A DNA stretch of 64,000 bases from Propionibacteriaceae bacterium (GTDB lineage: Bacteria > Actinomycetota > Actinomycetes > Propionibacteriales > Propionibacteriaceae): NCBI GenBank assembly GCA_025965155.1, contig JAOPXN010000098.1, forward strand, positions 1 to 64,000, given 5' to 3'. Made by a program: the position numbers and the translations under genes. Below the pieces are notes generated by a model. That model was given only the letters and a program-made list of their open reading frames with translations. It did no database searches and was not told the DNA's origin. Shown here piece by piece: positions 35,734 through 44,051 of this stretch; position 1 is the stretch's first letter; each line of letters starts with the position of its first letter.

Positions 35734-36323
35734 GCTCCCTCGCCGGTCCGGAACCTGGTACCGACGATGGTTGGCTCGGGGGCCGACACGACCGAGTTCG
35801 CGGGGATATGGCCCCGGACCACGGTCAGTGGCGAGACGACCGCGGATCGTCCGACGTGCGCACCGCCCAAGACGACACAGCGGGACGTGATCCAGGCTCC
35901 CGACTCGATCACGATCGGCCGGGTGATCAGTGCCATGTCAGTGCGCATGGCATGCGCACCGGTGGTGAGGTAGGTCTCCTGGGACAGGACAACGTCATGA
36001 CCGAGGGTGATCCGATCGCGGTTGTGGAACCAGACGCCGTCGCCGATCCAGCACCGGTCGCCGATCTCGAGGTTCCAGGGCGACTTGACCCGGGTCCTAG
36101 GGCGGAACACGACGCCGGTCCCGATGGTCGCCCCGAACTTGCGGAGCGCCGCCACCCGAAGCCGGGAGCTGATCTGCAGCCGGTTGCTGACCAGCAGAAT
36201 CTCGACCAGCTGCCATGCGTACTGGACGAGCTTGGACTTCCGCAACGTCTCCTGCACCCCGGGCGCCTTGGATAAGTCGATGATCGGGACGTCGGCCAGG
36301 GAATTGTCTGCCGATTCACTCAT
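35730..36323 (-). CDS. Hexapeptide-repeat acyltransferase (WcaF/LbH family)
   Basis: About 197 residues from ATG 36323, which follows AGGAG by 8 nt (the longer ATG 36344 has none). Left-handed beta-helix repeats are seen in IGTGVVFRPRTRV, LEIGDRCWIGDGVWF, ITLGHDVVLSQETYLTTGAHA, IVIESGAWITSRCVVLGGAHVG. HDVVLSQ and TGAHA contain the histidines usual for acetyltransferases of this group. It probably acetylates a sugar of the repeat unit. First coupled gene before the GT4. Confidence 0.85.
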   Translation of the reverse strand: MSESADNSLADVPIIDLSKAPGVQETLRKSKLVQYAWQLVEILLVSNRLQISSRLRVAALRKFGATIGTGVVFRPRTRVKSPWNLEIGDRCWIGDGVWFHNRDRITLGHDVVLSQETYLTTGAHAMRTDMALITRPIVIESGAWITSRCVVLGGAHVGRSAVVSPLTVVRGHIPANSVVSAPEPTIVGTRFRTGEGA

Positions 36324-36357
36324 TGCGTCTGCTCCTCGCGCCATGGCATTTTGCCGG

Positions 36358-37089
36358 TCAATTCGCCGCGTCCAATTCAGTCACCACACGGTCGGCTATC
36401 ACCCGGTGCCCCTCGTCATTCAATCGGGTACCCCCGTTGATCGTCATTGTCTCGTTAAGGAGTCGCGGCGACAAAAGGCTGACGTACGTTGCCCGGACCG
36501 ACTTGGCCGCCGACTGAACCGACGAATCGAGCAACAGGGTTGGCTTACCGGGCGTGGCGGCGTTGCTCCAGGGCCCGACCGCGATGATGGTCGCCTCCGG
36601 CAGTCCGGTCCGCAGAGCCCGGTACAGCTGACTAATGCTGGCTGCCGTCCGCGTGGCGTCCGTACTGTCCTCGCCTCGGCCACCACCGACCACCACAACC
36701 CGCGGCTGGGCCTTGACGATGTCGGCCACTGATGCGGAGTAGCGGGTGCACGGCCGCGCGCCGTCGCAGCCCCCCGCGGCGTTGGTTGGTGCGTATCCGC
36801 TGCCGGTCTTGGCCAGGTTAATTTCTTTCCAGCCGATCTTGCCGGCGACCAGTGTGGTCCAGCGGGCGGCCGGCTTCGAAGCGCCCGCTCCGGCCACCGA
36901 GGAGTCCCCCAGGAACAAGGCCGTGGTCTGCGCCGGGTTCAACCCGACAGCTGGCACCTGGCGCGGCACGGTGGCGTTCTGAACCGGGCGGAGGGCGACC
37001 GTAATCAGCGCGGCCGCGGCGACCAGCAAGGCCGCCAGCCCCAGGTACTTCCAGCCTCGAAATCTACTCCAGGAGCGACGTACGGCCAC
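36358..37089 (-). CDS. Membrane-anchored SGNH/GDSL-type hydrolase
   Basis: 243 residues. A single hydrophobic segment (YLGLAALLVAAAALITVAL, about 15-33) anchors it, with the enzyme outside. SGNH blocks: FLGDSSVAGAG (catalytic Ser), a Gly in NLAKTGSGYA, VVVVGGGRGED in place of the usual GxND, and NDEGHRVIAD with the catalytic Asp and His. The substitution of block III (N usually) is notable. It may remove or transfer O-acyl groups of the polysaccharide. GTG start; divergent from the BY-kinase gene. Confidence 0.8.
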   Translation of the reverse strand: MAVRRSWSRFRGWKYLGLAALLVAAAALITVALRPVQNATVPRQVPAVGLNPAQTTALFLGDSSVAGAGASKPAARWTTLVAGKIGWKEINLAKTGSGYAPTNAAGGCDGARPCTRYSASVADIVKAQPRVVVVGGGRGEDSTDATRTAASISQLYRALRTGLPEATIIAVGPWSNAATPGKPTLLLDSSVQSAAKSVRATYVSLLSPRLLNETMTINGGTRLNDEGHRVIADRVVTELDAAN

Positions 37090-37209
37090 CAGCGAATTCT
37101 TTCTAATAGGACCAGCAAGATGTTTCGGGGACCCTACCTCCTCCGGACTGTTGGTATCCTACTTGTCCATCGCTGTTGGGTCTGCTTCCCGCGTCCCGTC
37201 TCTATCGGA

Positions 37210-38628
37210 ATGGTGTATGTGAACTTTCGCGAAAGCTGGAGTCTCGTCCGAGGGCACTGGGTGAGTGTCATCGCCCTTGCCGCTCTGGGGACCATGCTCG
37301 CCGCCGGATACCTGCTGATCACCACCCCGAAGTACACGGCTAGGACCGAGCTCTTCGTCGCCGTCGACGGCGGCAGCAGCACCGCGGACCTTGCCCAGGG
37401 CAGCAACTACTCGCAGCAGCAGGCACGTAACTACAGCGCTGTGGCGACTCGACAGGTCGTTCTGGAGCCTGTCATCAAGGCCCTCGACCTCAATACGACT
37501 CCGGACGACCTCAGTCGCCAGATCTCGGCGTCCGTCCCGTTGAACACGTCGTTAATCTCGATCTCCGTTACCGATCCGTCCCCCGAGCGAGCAGCGACCA
37601 TCGCTAACGCGGTCGCCACGAGCTTGTCGAACGTTGTGGTGAAACTGGTCCCGAACCGCCGTGACGGTACCAGCCCGGTCCAGCTGGAAACGGTCCAGAC
37701 GGCGGCCGTACCGGTGACCCCGTCCACGCCGAGCAGTCGGCTGCTGCTGGTGTTCGGGGCGCTCGGCGGTCTGGTCGGAGGCGTGGCCTTTGTCATCATC
37801 CGGGAGCGGATCAGCGCCAAGGTGCGCTCCGCCGAACAGATACAGAACATCCACGGAGCGACCGTGCTCGGCTCCATTTCGTACGACCGTCGGACTGCCG
37901 GCAGCCCGATGCTGGCTCGGCGGGCTGGCGACTCACCTCGTGCAGAGGAGTTCCGACAGCTACGCACCAACCTGCGTTTCCTGCAGACCGACGCCCCGCA
38001 CAAGGCGTTCGTGGTCACCTCGTCGATCCCGGGCGAAGGCAAGAGCACCACCTCGGCCAACCTGGCGGCCACCCTGGCCGCGACCGGCAACTCGGTGTGT
38101 CTGATCGAGGCTGACCTGCGCAAGCCGGTGCTGCACAGCTATCTGGACCTGGAGGGAAGTGTCGGGCTTACCACGGTGATGACCAACGAGGCGTCCCTTG
38201 AGGATGCTCTGCAGCCGTGGGGTCCCGACAACCTCAAGGTGCTTCTCTCCGGCGACCTCCCGCCCAACCCCAGCGAGCTGCTGGGTTCCAGCCAGGCTGA
38301 GGCACTGTTCCGGTCCATCACCGAGAAGTTCGACGTGACGATCTTCGACTGCCCCCCGCTGCTGCCGGTAACCGATGCGGCACTGCTGGCAAAGTCGCTC
38401 GGTGGCGCCATTCTCGTCGTCGGTACCGGCCGGGTCGAGGTACGGGAGCTGAAGAAGACGGTCGAGTCGCTTGAGACGGCCGGCGCCAACCTGCTGGGAG
38501 TCATTCTGAACTTCGTCCCCGTCCGGACCGTCGGACAGTACAAGCAGGTGTATGGACGGACGGACAAGAGCCCGAAGTCGGCGCCGTCGGAGGAGCAGGA
38601 CGTCAGCGCCGCCCGATCGATGAGCTGA
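37210..38628 (+). CDS. Wzz-type chain-length/BY-kinase fusion (polysaccharide tyrosine autokinase)
   Basis: About 472 residues from ATG 37210 (or GTG 37219, with CGGAA upstream). N-terminal Wzz domain between two TM segments (VIALAALGTMLAAGYLLI and LLLVFGALGGLVGGVAFVII); cytoplasmic kinase with Walker A SIPGEGKSTT (about 272-281), A' LIEADLRKP (about 299-307) and Walker B VTIFDCPP. The tail has only two tyrosines (QYKQVYGR), not the usual cluster. It controls chain length and export of the polymer with the phosphatase that follows 44 bp later. Confidence 0.9.
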   Translation: MVYVNFRESWSLVRGHWVSVIALAALGTMLAAGYLLITTPKYTARTELFVAVDGGSSTADLAQGSNYSQQQARNYSAVATRQVVLEPVIKALDLNTTPDDLSRQISASVPLNTSLISISVTDPSPERAATIANAVATSLSNVVVKLVPNRRDGTSPVQLETVQTAAVPVTPSTPSSRLLLVFGALGGLVGGVAFVIIRERISAKVRSAEQIQNIHGATVLGSISYDRRTAGSPMLARRAGDSPRAEEFRQLRTNLRFLQTDAPHKAFVVTSSIPGEGKSTTSANLAATLAATGNSVCLIEADLRKPVLHSYLDLEGSVGLTTVMTNEASLEDALQPWGPDNLKVLLSGDLPPNPSELLGSSQAEALFRSITEKFDVTIFDCPPLLPVTDAALLAKSLGGAILVVGTGRVEVRELKKTVESLETAGANLLGVILNFVPVRTVGQYKQVYGRTDKSPKSAPSEEQDVSAARSMS

Positions 38629-38672
38629 GCCGCCATATCGATGAGTCGAAGAGGGCAGACCTGGGGGTTCCC

Positions 38673-39269
38673 GTGGGAGTACCGGCCGAAGGCCGTGGAT
38701 CGATCCTGATCGTCTGCACCGGCAATGTCTGCAGATCGCCCTACATCGAGCACCTGCTGCGTAACGAGCTGACTAAGCGAGGAGTCGACGACATCGACGT
38801 GACCTCGCGGGGCACTGGGGCGCTGCACGGCCATCCGGTTGCCGGTCCCATGGCGCGACTGATGGCGACCGAAGGGTTGGGGTCCGACGCGTTCACGGCA
38901 CGTCAGCTGGAGCCCAGCGACGCACGGGGTGTCGATCTGGTGATCACCGCCGAGCGTGCCCATCGCAGCGCGGTCGCCCGGGTGGCTCCGCGCAGCCTCT
39001 CCAAGATATTCACCCTGCGGCAGCTGGACCGGCTGCTCAGCAACGTCGACCTGCCCCCGGCAACATCGTCGGGAACGCCGGTCGAGCGGCTGCGCAAGAT
39101 CGTTGGTCTCGCGGCAGCCGCTCGTGGGGTTTTCGCGCCGTCGGCGGATTCATCCGATGACGTGATCGACCCCTGGCAGCAAACGGACTCGATCTATGTC
39201 GAGTCCGTTGCCGCCATGCGGGAGCCGATCCTCAGGCTCGCGGACGCCCTCGCGCCCGCCGCTCGTTAG
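38673..39269 (+). CDS. Low-molecular-weight protein tyrosine phosphatase (Wzb-like)
   Basis: 198 residues. The P-loop CTGNVCRS (C15 to R21) is at the N-terminus, and the general-acid loop is DPW at about 166-168 (DDVIDPWQQTD). It would dephosphorylate the preceding BY-kinase and so allow cycling. Slightly longer than classical LMW-PTPs owing to an insert before the DPW loop. GTG start after GGGGG. The stop codon overlaps that of the convergent GH71-like gene (TTAG). Confidence 0.9.
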   Translation: MGVPAEGRGSILIVCTGNVCRSPYIEHLLRNELTKRGVDDIDVTSRGTGALHGHPVAGPMARLMATEGLGSDAFTARQLEPSDARGVDLVITAERAHRSAVARVAPRSLSKIFTLRQLDRLLSNVDLPPATSSGTPVERLRKIVGLAAAARGVFAPSADSSDDVIDPWQQTDSIYVESVAAMREPILRLADALAPAAR

Positions 39270-40819
39270 CGTCCTCGGCTGCTGGCCGAGTAGTACTGCA
39301 GGTCCTGCACCTTGAGCCGGGACATCACCAGGTGCGGCGACTTCACCGAGGCGACGGTCTTGCCGGTGCGCACAGCGGAGGCCGACACCCATCCGGTCTT
39401 GAGCGGTACCGTGGCGGTCCAGATGCCCTTCGGAGCGGAGAAGGTGCGCGATGAGCTGCCGACCTTCAGTGTCACCTTGGCCGGCGCCTTGAGGAACGTG
39501 GTCACCTCGACGGTGTCGCGAGGGGCCGTCCTGGAGCCGCCAAGGTTCGGCGACATCAGCTGGTGCTTCACGAGTGGGGCTGCCTTGTACGACTGCCTGC
39601 GGTGGGTGACATAGATCAAGTCCCGGGTGATGCTGGGCGTCGCGTTCCGCTTGAACCGGGTCGCGTAGTAGGAGCTGACGTCAAGGAACGTCTCGCCATG
39701 GGCAACCGACGGAGCGAACGAGGTTCCCTCGCTGTAGTCGTTCCAGGTCACCAGCTGGACGAAGTCGGACTTCTCCGCGATCGCCTTGTTCCAGGTGGCA
39801 CGCAGGGTCTCCATGTTCCGCGCCTCAGCGTACTTGCGCTGGTTGGGGCGAACATCCTGTACGCCGACGCCGGCCATCCACTTCTTGCCGAGCGAGTGAG
39901 CCTTCGCAGCCCGGTTCGAACGGGCGTACACCCCGACCGGGTTCCGCGTTCCCCAATCACCCAGGGAGTAGCTGATCGGGGCAAAGCGTCGCAGGTTCGC
40001 ATCGCTGGAGTTCAGCAGGATCGCGTTGAGCGCCACCTTGACGCCGTACTGGCTGGCCAGCACCCGATTCAGCTCTTTCCACCAGGCCACGCTCTTACCC
40101 TCAGCCTTGAAGGAGGACAGCATGTACTGGCTGGCGTTGACCTTGTAGGCAGCGGGATAGCGATAGAGCTCGGCCAGCTTCTTGGCGATGGTCGCCGTGC
40201 TGGCACGCGCCGCGCCCGAGTTGGCGTCGAGGTTCGGAATGATCTTGAAGTTCCGGCCCGACAGCTTGGCAGCCTTCATCAGGCCGACCGTGATGTCCCA
40301 GTTCCGCCCCGAGAGGCTCATGATGTTCACCGTGAAGCCGTCGATGCCGGCATCGGACGCCTGACGGATCTCAGCTGTCAGGTCCGCAATGAGCCAGTCG
40401 CCCGTCAGTGGCGCGCGAGGCCGCGGCCGGTCGCGCAGCAGACCGCCGACCTTGGCATGCTTACCCCGCTCACCGGTGGGCGAGAGATAGTTGCGGGTGT
40501 AGTAGTCCTGGGCCGCCGGCTTGTTGTCCAAGGACACCGGGTACGGCGGGAAGTAGTGTGCGAATACCTTCTTGCTCGACGTATTCGACGCCGCGACCGG
40601 GAAGGCGACCTGGCTGGAGGACGGCGCCAGTGCGGCCGCCGAAGTGGTTGCCTTGGCGGTCGCGTGATTGGTAATCGTGGGGACGCCCGTGGTTGCCTGG
40701 GAGAGCCCCACTGAGGGAACGAGGGCGATGGCGAACGCTGTCGCCAGTACGACGGGGAGCCGAACGGCCCCTAGCCGAAGGGCGGCGGGCGCGCTCGAGA
40801 GAGCCTTGTCTTTAGTCAT
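39266..40819 (-). CDS. Secreted GH71/GH99-like glycoside hydrolase (endo-alpha-1,3-glucanase-type)
   Basis: About 517 residues from ATG 40819 (AGGA 6 nt upstream; the frame opens to 41119). Signal peptide VVLATAFAIALVPSVG. Catalytic-domain segments: KVFAHYFPPYPVSLDN, GIDGFTVNIMSLSGRNWD, FKIIPNLDANSG, LVTWNDYSEGTSFAPS. This fits the GH71 family (alpha-1,3-glucanases) or relatives. The C-terminus adds a beta-sandwich-like portion. In the island it may trim or release the polymer. Convergent with the Wzb-like gene. Confidence 0.8.
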   Translation of the reverse strand: MTKDKALSSAPAALRLGAVRLPVVLATAFAIALVPSVGLSQATTGVPTITNHATAKATTSAAALAPSSSQVAFPVAASNTSSKKVFAHYFPPYPVSLDNKPAAQDYYTRNYLSPTGERGKHAKVGGLLRDRPRPRAPLTGDWLIADLTAEIRQASDAGIDGFTVNIMSLSGRNWDITVGLMKAAKLSGRNFKIIPNLDANSGAARASTATIAKKLAELYRYPAAYKVNASQYMLSSFKAEGKSVAWWKELNRVLASQYGVKVALNAILLNSSDANLRRFAPISYSLGDWGTRNPVGVYARSNRAAKAHSLGKKWMAGVGVQDVRPNQRKYAEARNMETLRATWNKAIAEKSDFVQLVTWNDYSEGTSFAPSVAHGETFLDVSSYYATRFKRNATPSITRDLIYVTHRRQSYKAAPLVKHQLMSPNLGGSRTAPRDTVEVTTFLKAPAKVTLKVGSSSRTFSAPKGIWTATVPLKTGWVSASAVRTGKTVASVKSPHLVMSRLKVQDLQYYSASSRGR

Positions 40820-41014
40820 CTGGTGTCCTAGCGGCGACTCGGGACTCGACAACAACGGCGAGCCGGGGCACGGGCATTTTGGCTCTCCTCCCCCCAGGAG
40901 AAGATTAAGAGAATAATAACAGCCCGATAACAATGCTCGCAAACTGGTAACAGCCTTTGATAGTGTTTTCCGCCACGTTGGCCGAGTTGTGTGCCGAAAA
41001 GTCCTCCGAAACGT

Positions 41015-41050
41015 CAATCGACCAGCTCTGTAGGCAGAGCTGGTCGATTG
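41015..41050 (-). terminator. Perfect 16-bp stem hairpin, terminator of the initiating-transferase gene
   Basis: CAATCGACCAGCTCTG (41015-41030), 4-nt loop TAGG, and CAGAGCTGGTCGATTG (41035-41050) pair perfectly. It lies 24 bp after the stop at 41074. On the minus strand it is followed by ACGTTTCGG, a weak T-run. The rest of 40820-41014 is AT-richer and presumably holds the GH71 promoter. Confidence 0.75.
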
Positions 41051-41073
41051 TAATGCGTTACTGCGGTCGCTGG

Positions 41074-42705
41074 TTAGAAGGCGCCGCGCTTGGCTGCTAC
41101 CGCGAAGACGGTCTTCCACAAGATCAGCAGATCGAAGGTGAGCGTCCAGTTCTCCACGTAGCGCAGATCGAGCCGCACCGTCTCCTCCCAGCTCAGTAGC
41201 GAGCGGCCACTAACCTGCCAGAGTCCGGTGAGCCCGGGAGTCACGAGGAGCCGTCGTCGCGCATCGTTGGCGTAGCCGTCTACCTCGGACTGCAGCGGCG
41301 GACGCGGACCGACCAACGACATGGTGCCGGACAAGACGTTGAACAGCTGCGGCAGCTCGTCGAGTGAGAACTTGCGCAGGAGCTTTCCTACCCGGGTGAT
41401 GCGAGGGTCGTCCACCATCTTGAACATCAGCCCCATCTCGGGCTGTTGCGCACGCAGCTCGACCAGCCGCTCCTCAGCATCGGTGTGCATGGAGCGGAAC
41501 TTCCACATCGTGAAAGTGGAGCCGTCCAGACCCACGCGGGTCTGCCGGAAGAACACCGGACCACCGTCGGTCAGCTTGATGGCCGCAGCGATTCCGAGCA
41601 TGACCGGAGAGATGACCAGCAGGCCGACACCGGTCAACGTGAGGTCGGTAGCGCGTTTGACGACACGCCTCCACCCCTTGAACTTCGGCTGCTCCACGTA
41701 GAGCAGTGGCAGACCGACATGCGGACGGATATGCATCCGCGGACCCGCCACCTCGATCAGACCCGGGTGCACGAGCAACTCGACGTTGTGGCCCTCCAAG
41801 GACCAGGCAAGCTCGCGCAGGTAGTTGTGCCGGGTCGCCTCGCCGCTGGTCACCGCTACTGCGTCGCAGCCGATACGGCTGACAATCCCCGCCACGCTTT
41901 CCAGGCTGCCGAGCACGTTGAGGCCCAGCCGCCGGGCCCAGTCGACCTCCGCCGACGGTACGCAGACGCCGAGCACGCTGATGCCGGAGTGTGGTTCGTG
42001 CGCCAACATCCGGCTCAGGTCGGCCGCGCCGGCCGCGCTGCCCACCACCAGGACGCTCCGGACGCTCTTGCCGCGGCGCTGCAGAGCATGCAACACCTTG
42101 CGGGCGACGAACCGGGTGGCAACGCTCAGGCAGACCGCGATCGGGACTGCCACCACCCCGAGGGTCAACAGGCCGATCCTGTTCATGAGTCCAGCCGGAA
42201 AGGCGCCGATGATGATGGCCAAGCCGCCGGCCCTGGCGACCGCACGCATCTCGTCGCCGCCAACTCCGACGCGGGTCCGGTCGTAACCCCGGGTGGACGC
42301 GATGGCGATGGGCCAGAGCAACGGTGCCGCCGCCATTAGGATGGCGTTCTTGGCCGGAGAGAAGTTGAAAGGGCCGCCCCACAGGGAGACCGCCACGGCC
42401 ACCAGCCCGACGAGCATGTCCAAGCCGATGACGCAGGCCATGTACCGCCGGCTCCAGACCGAGAACCGAGCAGACCGCGCACGCGGAGCCAGGTCGGTGA
42501 ACGCGGGTAGCGCGTACTCGTCCCGGAAGCCGGGATCGGTCGCGTCGTTCGATGTCCGTGGGCGACCACCCAGCTCGGTCGAGGCGTCGGCCCTGATGTC
42601 GTTCGGTGCCGGGCCGCCGAGCACGTCCGCGCTGGACGGCCCAGTGCCGCCGGTGAAGACACTTGGCACCGGTGAAAGCAACACGGTGCTGTTCTGCTGT
42701 TCCAT
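41074..42705 (-). CDS. Polyprenyl-phosphate glycosyl-1-phosphate transferase (WcaJ/WbaP/CpsE type)
   Basis: About 543 residues. Start ATG 42705 lies 9 nt after GGGGG; ATG 42714 is also possible but has no spacing. N-terminal part has four hydrophobic helices and a CoA-binding-like domain (VLVVGSAAGAADLSRML). The C-terminal catalytic domain has FFRQTRVGLDG, MWKFRSMHTDAEE, RKFSLDELPQLFNVLSG, MSLVGPRPP and TPGLTGLWQVSGRS. It puts the first sugar phosphate on undecaprenyl phosphate and so starts repeat-unit assembly. First sugar unknown. Confidence 0.95.
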   Translation of the reverse strand: MEQQNSTVLLSPVPSVFTGGTGPSSADVLGGPAPNDIRADASTELGGRPRTSNDATDPGFRDEYALPAFTDLAPRARSARFSVWSRRYMACVIGLDMLVGLVAVAVSLWGGPFNFSPAKNAILMAAAPLLWPIAIASTRGYDRTRVGVGGDEMRAVARAGGLAIIIGAFPAGLMNRIGLLTLGVVAVPIAVCLSVATRFVARKVLHALQRRGKSVRSVLVVGSAAGAADLSRMLAHEPHSGISVLGVCVPSAEVDWARRLGLNVLGSLESVAGIVSRIGCDAVAVTSGEATRHNYLRELAWSLEGHNVELLVHPGLIEVAGPRMHIRPHVGLPLLYVEQPKFKGWRRVVKRATDLTLTGVGLLVISPVMLGIAAAIKLTDGGPVFFRQTRVGLDGSTFTMWKFRSMHTDAEERLVELRAQQPEMGLMFKMVDDPRITRVGKLLRKFSLDELPQLFNVLSGTMSLVGPRPPLQSEVDGYANDARRRLLVTPGLTGLWQVSGRSLLSWEETVRLDLRYVENWTLTFDLLILWKTVFAVAAKRGAF

Positions 42706-43046
42706 TCTTAACATCCCCCGATGAGTACGTCGCCCCCGCTGACGACTACCTGGGTGGAGGGGGATCGCGACCGTGGCCGCGGATCGAAAAGAATGTGTTC
42801 CCACTCTGCGACGAGTGATGAACTTTCCGTTGCCTCGATCTAACTCCCCCGTGAAATCCAGGCGGTGTAAGAGTATCCTGCGTAGCGCCTCGTCTACGAC
42901 CATTGAGATCAGATCGTGATATGAGACTCGCCACATGTGCCGTGGTGCCGGCTTTTTGGGTGCTAGGCCCCTGTTTCGTGTTGATTGACGCCCAGACGGA
43001 GGCGTTTGGTTGCCCGTGCTGTGACTTTCCCCTAGCCGGTAAAACT
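42706..43046. other. Non-coding stretch upstream of the initiating transferase
   Basis: No convincing gene. A 77-codon plus-strand frame (42903-43136) runs through the downstream terminator and lacks a ribosome site. The stretch is less GC-rich than its surroundings and is presumably the promoter and leader region for the minus-strand gene. Confidence 0.4.
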
Positions 43047-43084
43047 CAAGTTAGCCCTGTGGTTCACACCACAGGGCTAACTTG
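43047..43084 (-). terminator. Perfect 17-bp stem intrinsic terminator
   Basis: CAAGTTAGCCCTGTGGT (43047-43063), loop TCAC, ACCACAGGGCTAACTTG (43068-43084). On the minus strand it is followed by AGTTTTACC. It lies 40 bp after the cytidylyltransferase stop at 43124 and should end that two-gene transcript. Confidence 0.88.
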
Positions 43085-43123
43085 CACTAACCCAAGATCA
43101 GGACCCGTTGAGCCGAGCTCACA

Positions 43124-43552
43124 TCACACTCGCTGAGTGATGAGCTCTCGCAGGGCCGAGCTTGACGTGTGAGAGGTGTATGGGAAGTACCGAACCTCGA
43201 CGCCAACGGTGGCCATGTCAGCCTCGAGCTTGAGACCCTTCGCAGTCCCACGCCAGTCATCACCTTTGAAGATCACGTCGAAGCGGTACCGCTTCCAGGC
43301 GTCCACCTTGTTGTTGGTGAAGTCTGGGACAACCCGGTCGACGATCTTCAAAGACGCCACCATCTCCATCCGCTCCTCCAGTGGCACGACCGGATGCTTG
43401 TTCTTCACACTGAACAACACCTCGTCGCTCACGACCGCGGCAATGAGCTCGTCACACAGCTTTCTCGCCCGCAAGATGATGTTCAGGTGGCCGACGTGGA
43501 ACATGTCCCAGCCGCCCGGCAGGTAACCCACAATTTTTTGATCTTGGCTCAT
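43124..43552 (-). CDS. Cytidylyltransferase-like protein (TagD/GCT family)
   Basis: 142 residues from ATG 43552 (GAAGAAGG upstream; an ATG at 43612 overlaps the previous stop). HxGH nucleotidyltransferase motif HVGH at residues 19-22 in GGWDMFHVGHL, VPLEERMEM, VIFKGDDWRG and a C-terminal SHTSSSALRE matching the RTxGIST-type nucleotide loop. Glycerol-3-phosphate cytidylyltransferases share this layout, making CDP-glycerol or a similar CDP-alcohol. It could supply the CDP-alcohol phosphotransferase of the island. Confidence 0.85.
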   Translation of the reverse strand: MSQDQKIVGYLPGGWDMFHVGHLNIILRARKLCDELIAAVVSDEVLFSVKNKHPVVPLEERMEMVASLKIVDRVVPDFTNNKVDAWKRYRFDVIFKGDDWRGTAKGLKLEADMATVGVEVRYFPYTSHTSSSALRELITQRV

Positions 43553-43608
43553 GACCTTCTTCTCTTCGGTGGGTCGAGGGTGCAGTTCAGATTGGCCATG
43601 AGGGCCGA

Positions 43609-43995
43609 TCATGCAACCGCCGAGCGCGGGAGTGGGTTGAGTGCGTTCTGCAGCAGTCGGCTAGACGTTTCACGATTAGGCACCAAGGTGATCACGTAGT
43701 CGCCCTCGACCTGCACGACGTCGTCGGAGACACAAAACAAGACTGTGTCATCGCTGCTGATGGCCGGCTCCGAGCCTGAATGCACAACCACCTCATCGAC
43801 GCCACGAATATGGCTTAACAGCGCAACTCGATCGTGAAGTGGCACTAGTGGCGCACGGCCGTAAACGTCGGTGATGAACTCGTCGGAGAACACACCGGCG
43901 ACGAGTCGTGTGCAAAGTGCTCTTGCTTGGGCGATCAACTCCAGATCGCGCACATTGAGCATGTCGAAAGAGCAGGCAAGATAGCCAACGCTCAT
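43609..43995 (-). CDS. Degenerate cytidylyltransferase paralogue (HxGH motif lost)
   Basis: 128 residues from ATG 43995 (GGGGGGA 5 nt upstream). It aligns with its neighbour: CSFDMLNVRDLELIAQARALC against GGWDMFHVGHLNIILRARKLC, VAGVFSDEFI against IAAVVSDEVL, VPLHDRVALLSHI against VPLEERMEMVASL. The catalytic HVGH is replaced by NVRD, so it should not be catalytic. The frame is intact, including a TTA codon at 43816-43818. It probably acts as a pseudoenzyme partner; it is not a decayed fragment of the next gene. Confidence 0.75.
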   Translation of the reverse strand: MSVGYLACSFDMLNVRDLELIAQARALCTRLVAGVFSDEFITDVYGRAPLVPLHDRVALLSHIRGVDEVVVHSGSEPAISSDDTVLFCVSDDVVQVEGDYVITLVPNRETSSRLLQNALNPLPRSAVA

Positions 43996-44032
43996 GAGAA
44001 TCCCCCCGAATCTCCGTAATCCCCCAATTACG

Positions 44033-44051
44033 ATTCGCACCTAGTACGAAT
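44033..44051. promoter_or_regulatory. Imperfect palindrome upstream of the cytidylyltransferase pair
   Basis: ATTCGCAC (44033-44040), CTA, GTACGAAT (44044-44051), one mismatch, about 40 bp upstream of ATG 43995. A candidate operator. The remainder of 44052-44309 holds no supported gene. Confidence 0.3.

Noticed and set aside
42903-43136. 77-codon plus-strand frame in the intergenic region
   Set aside because: No ribosome site and it runs through a perfect terminator hairpin.
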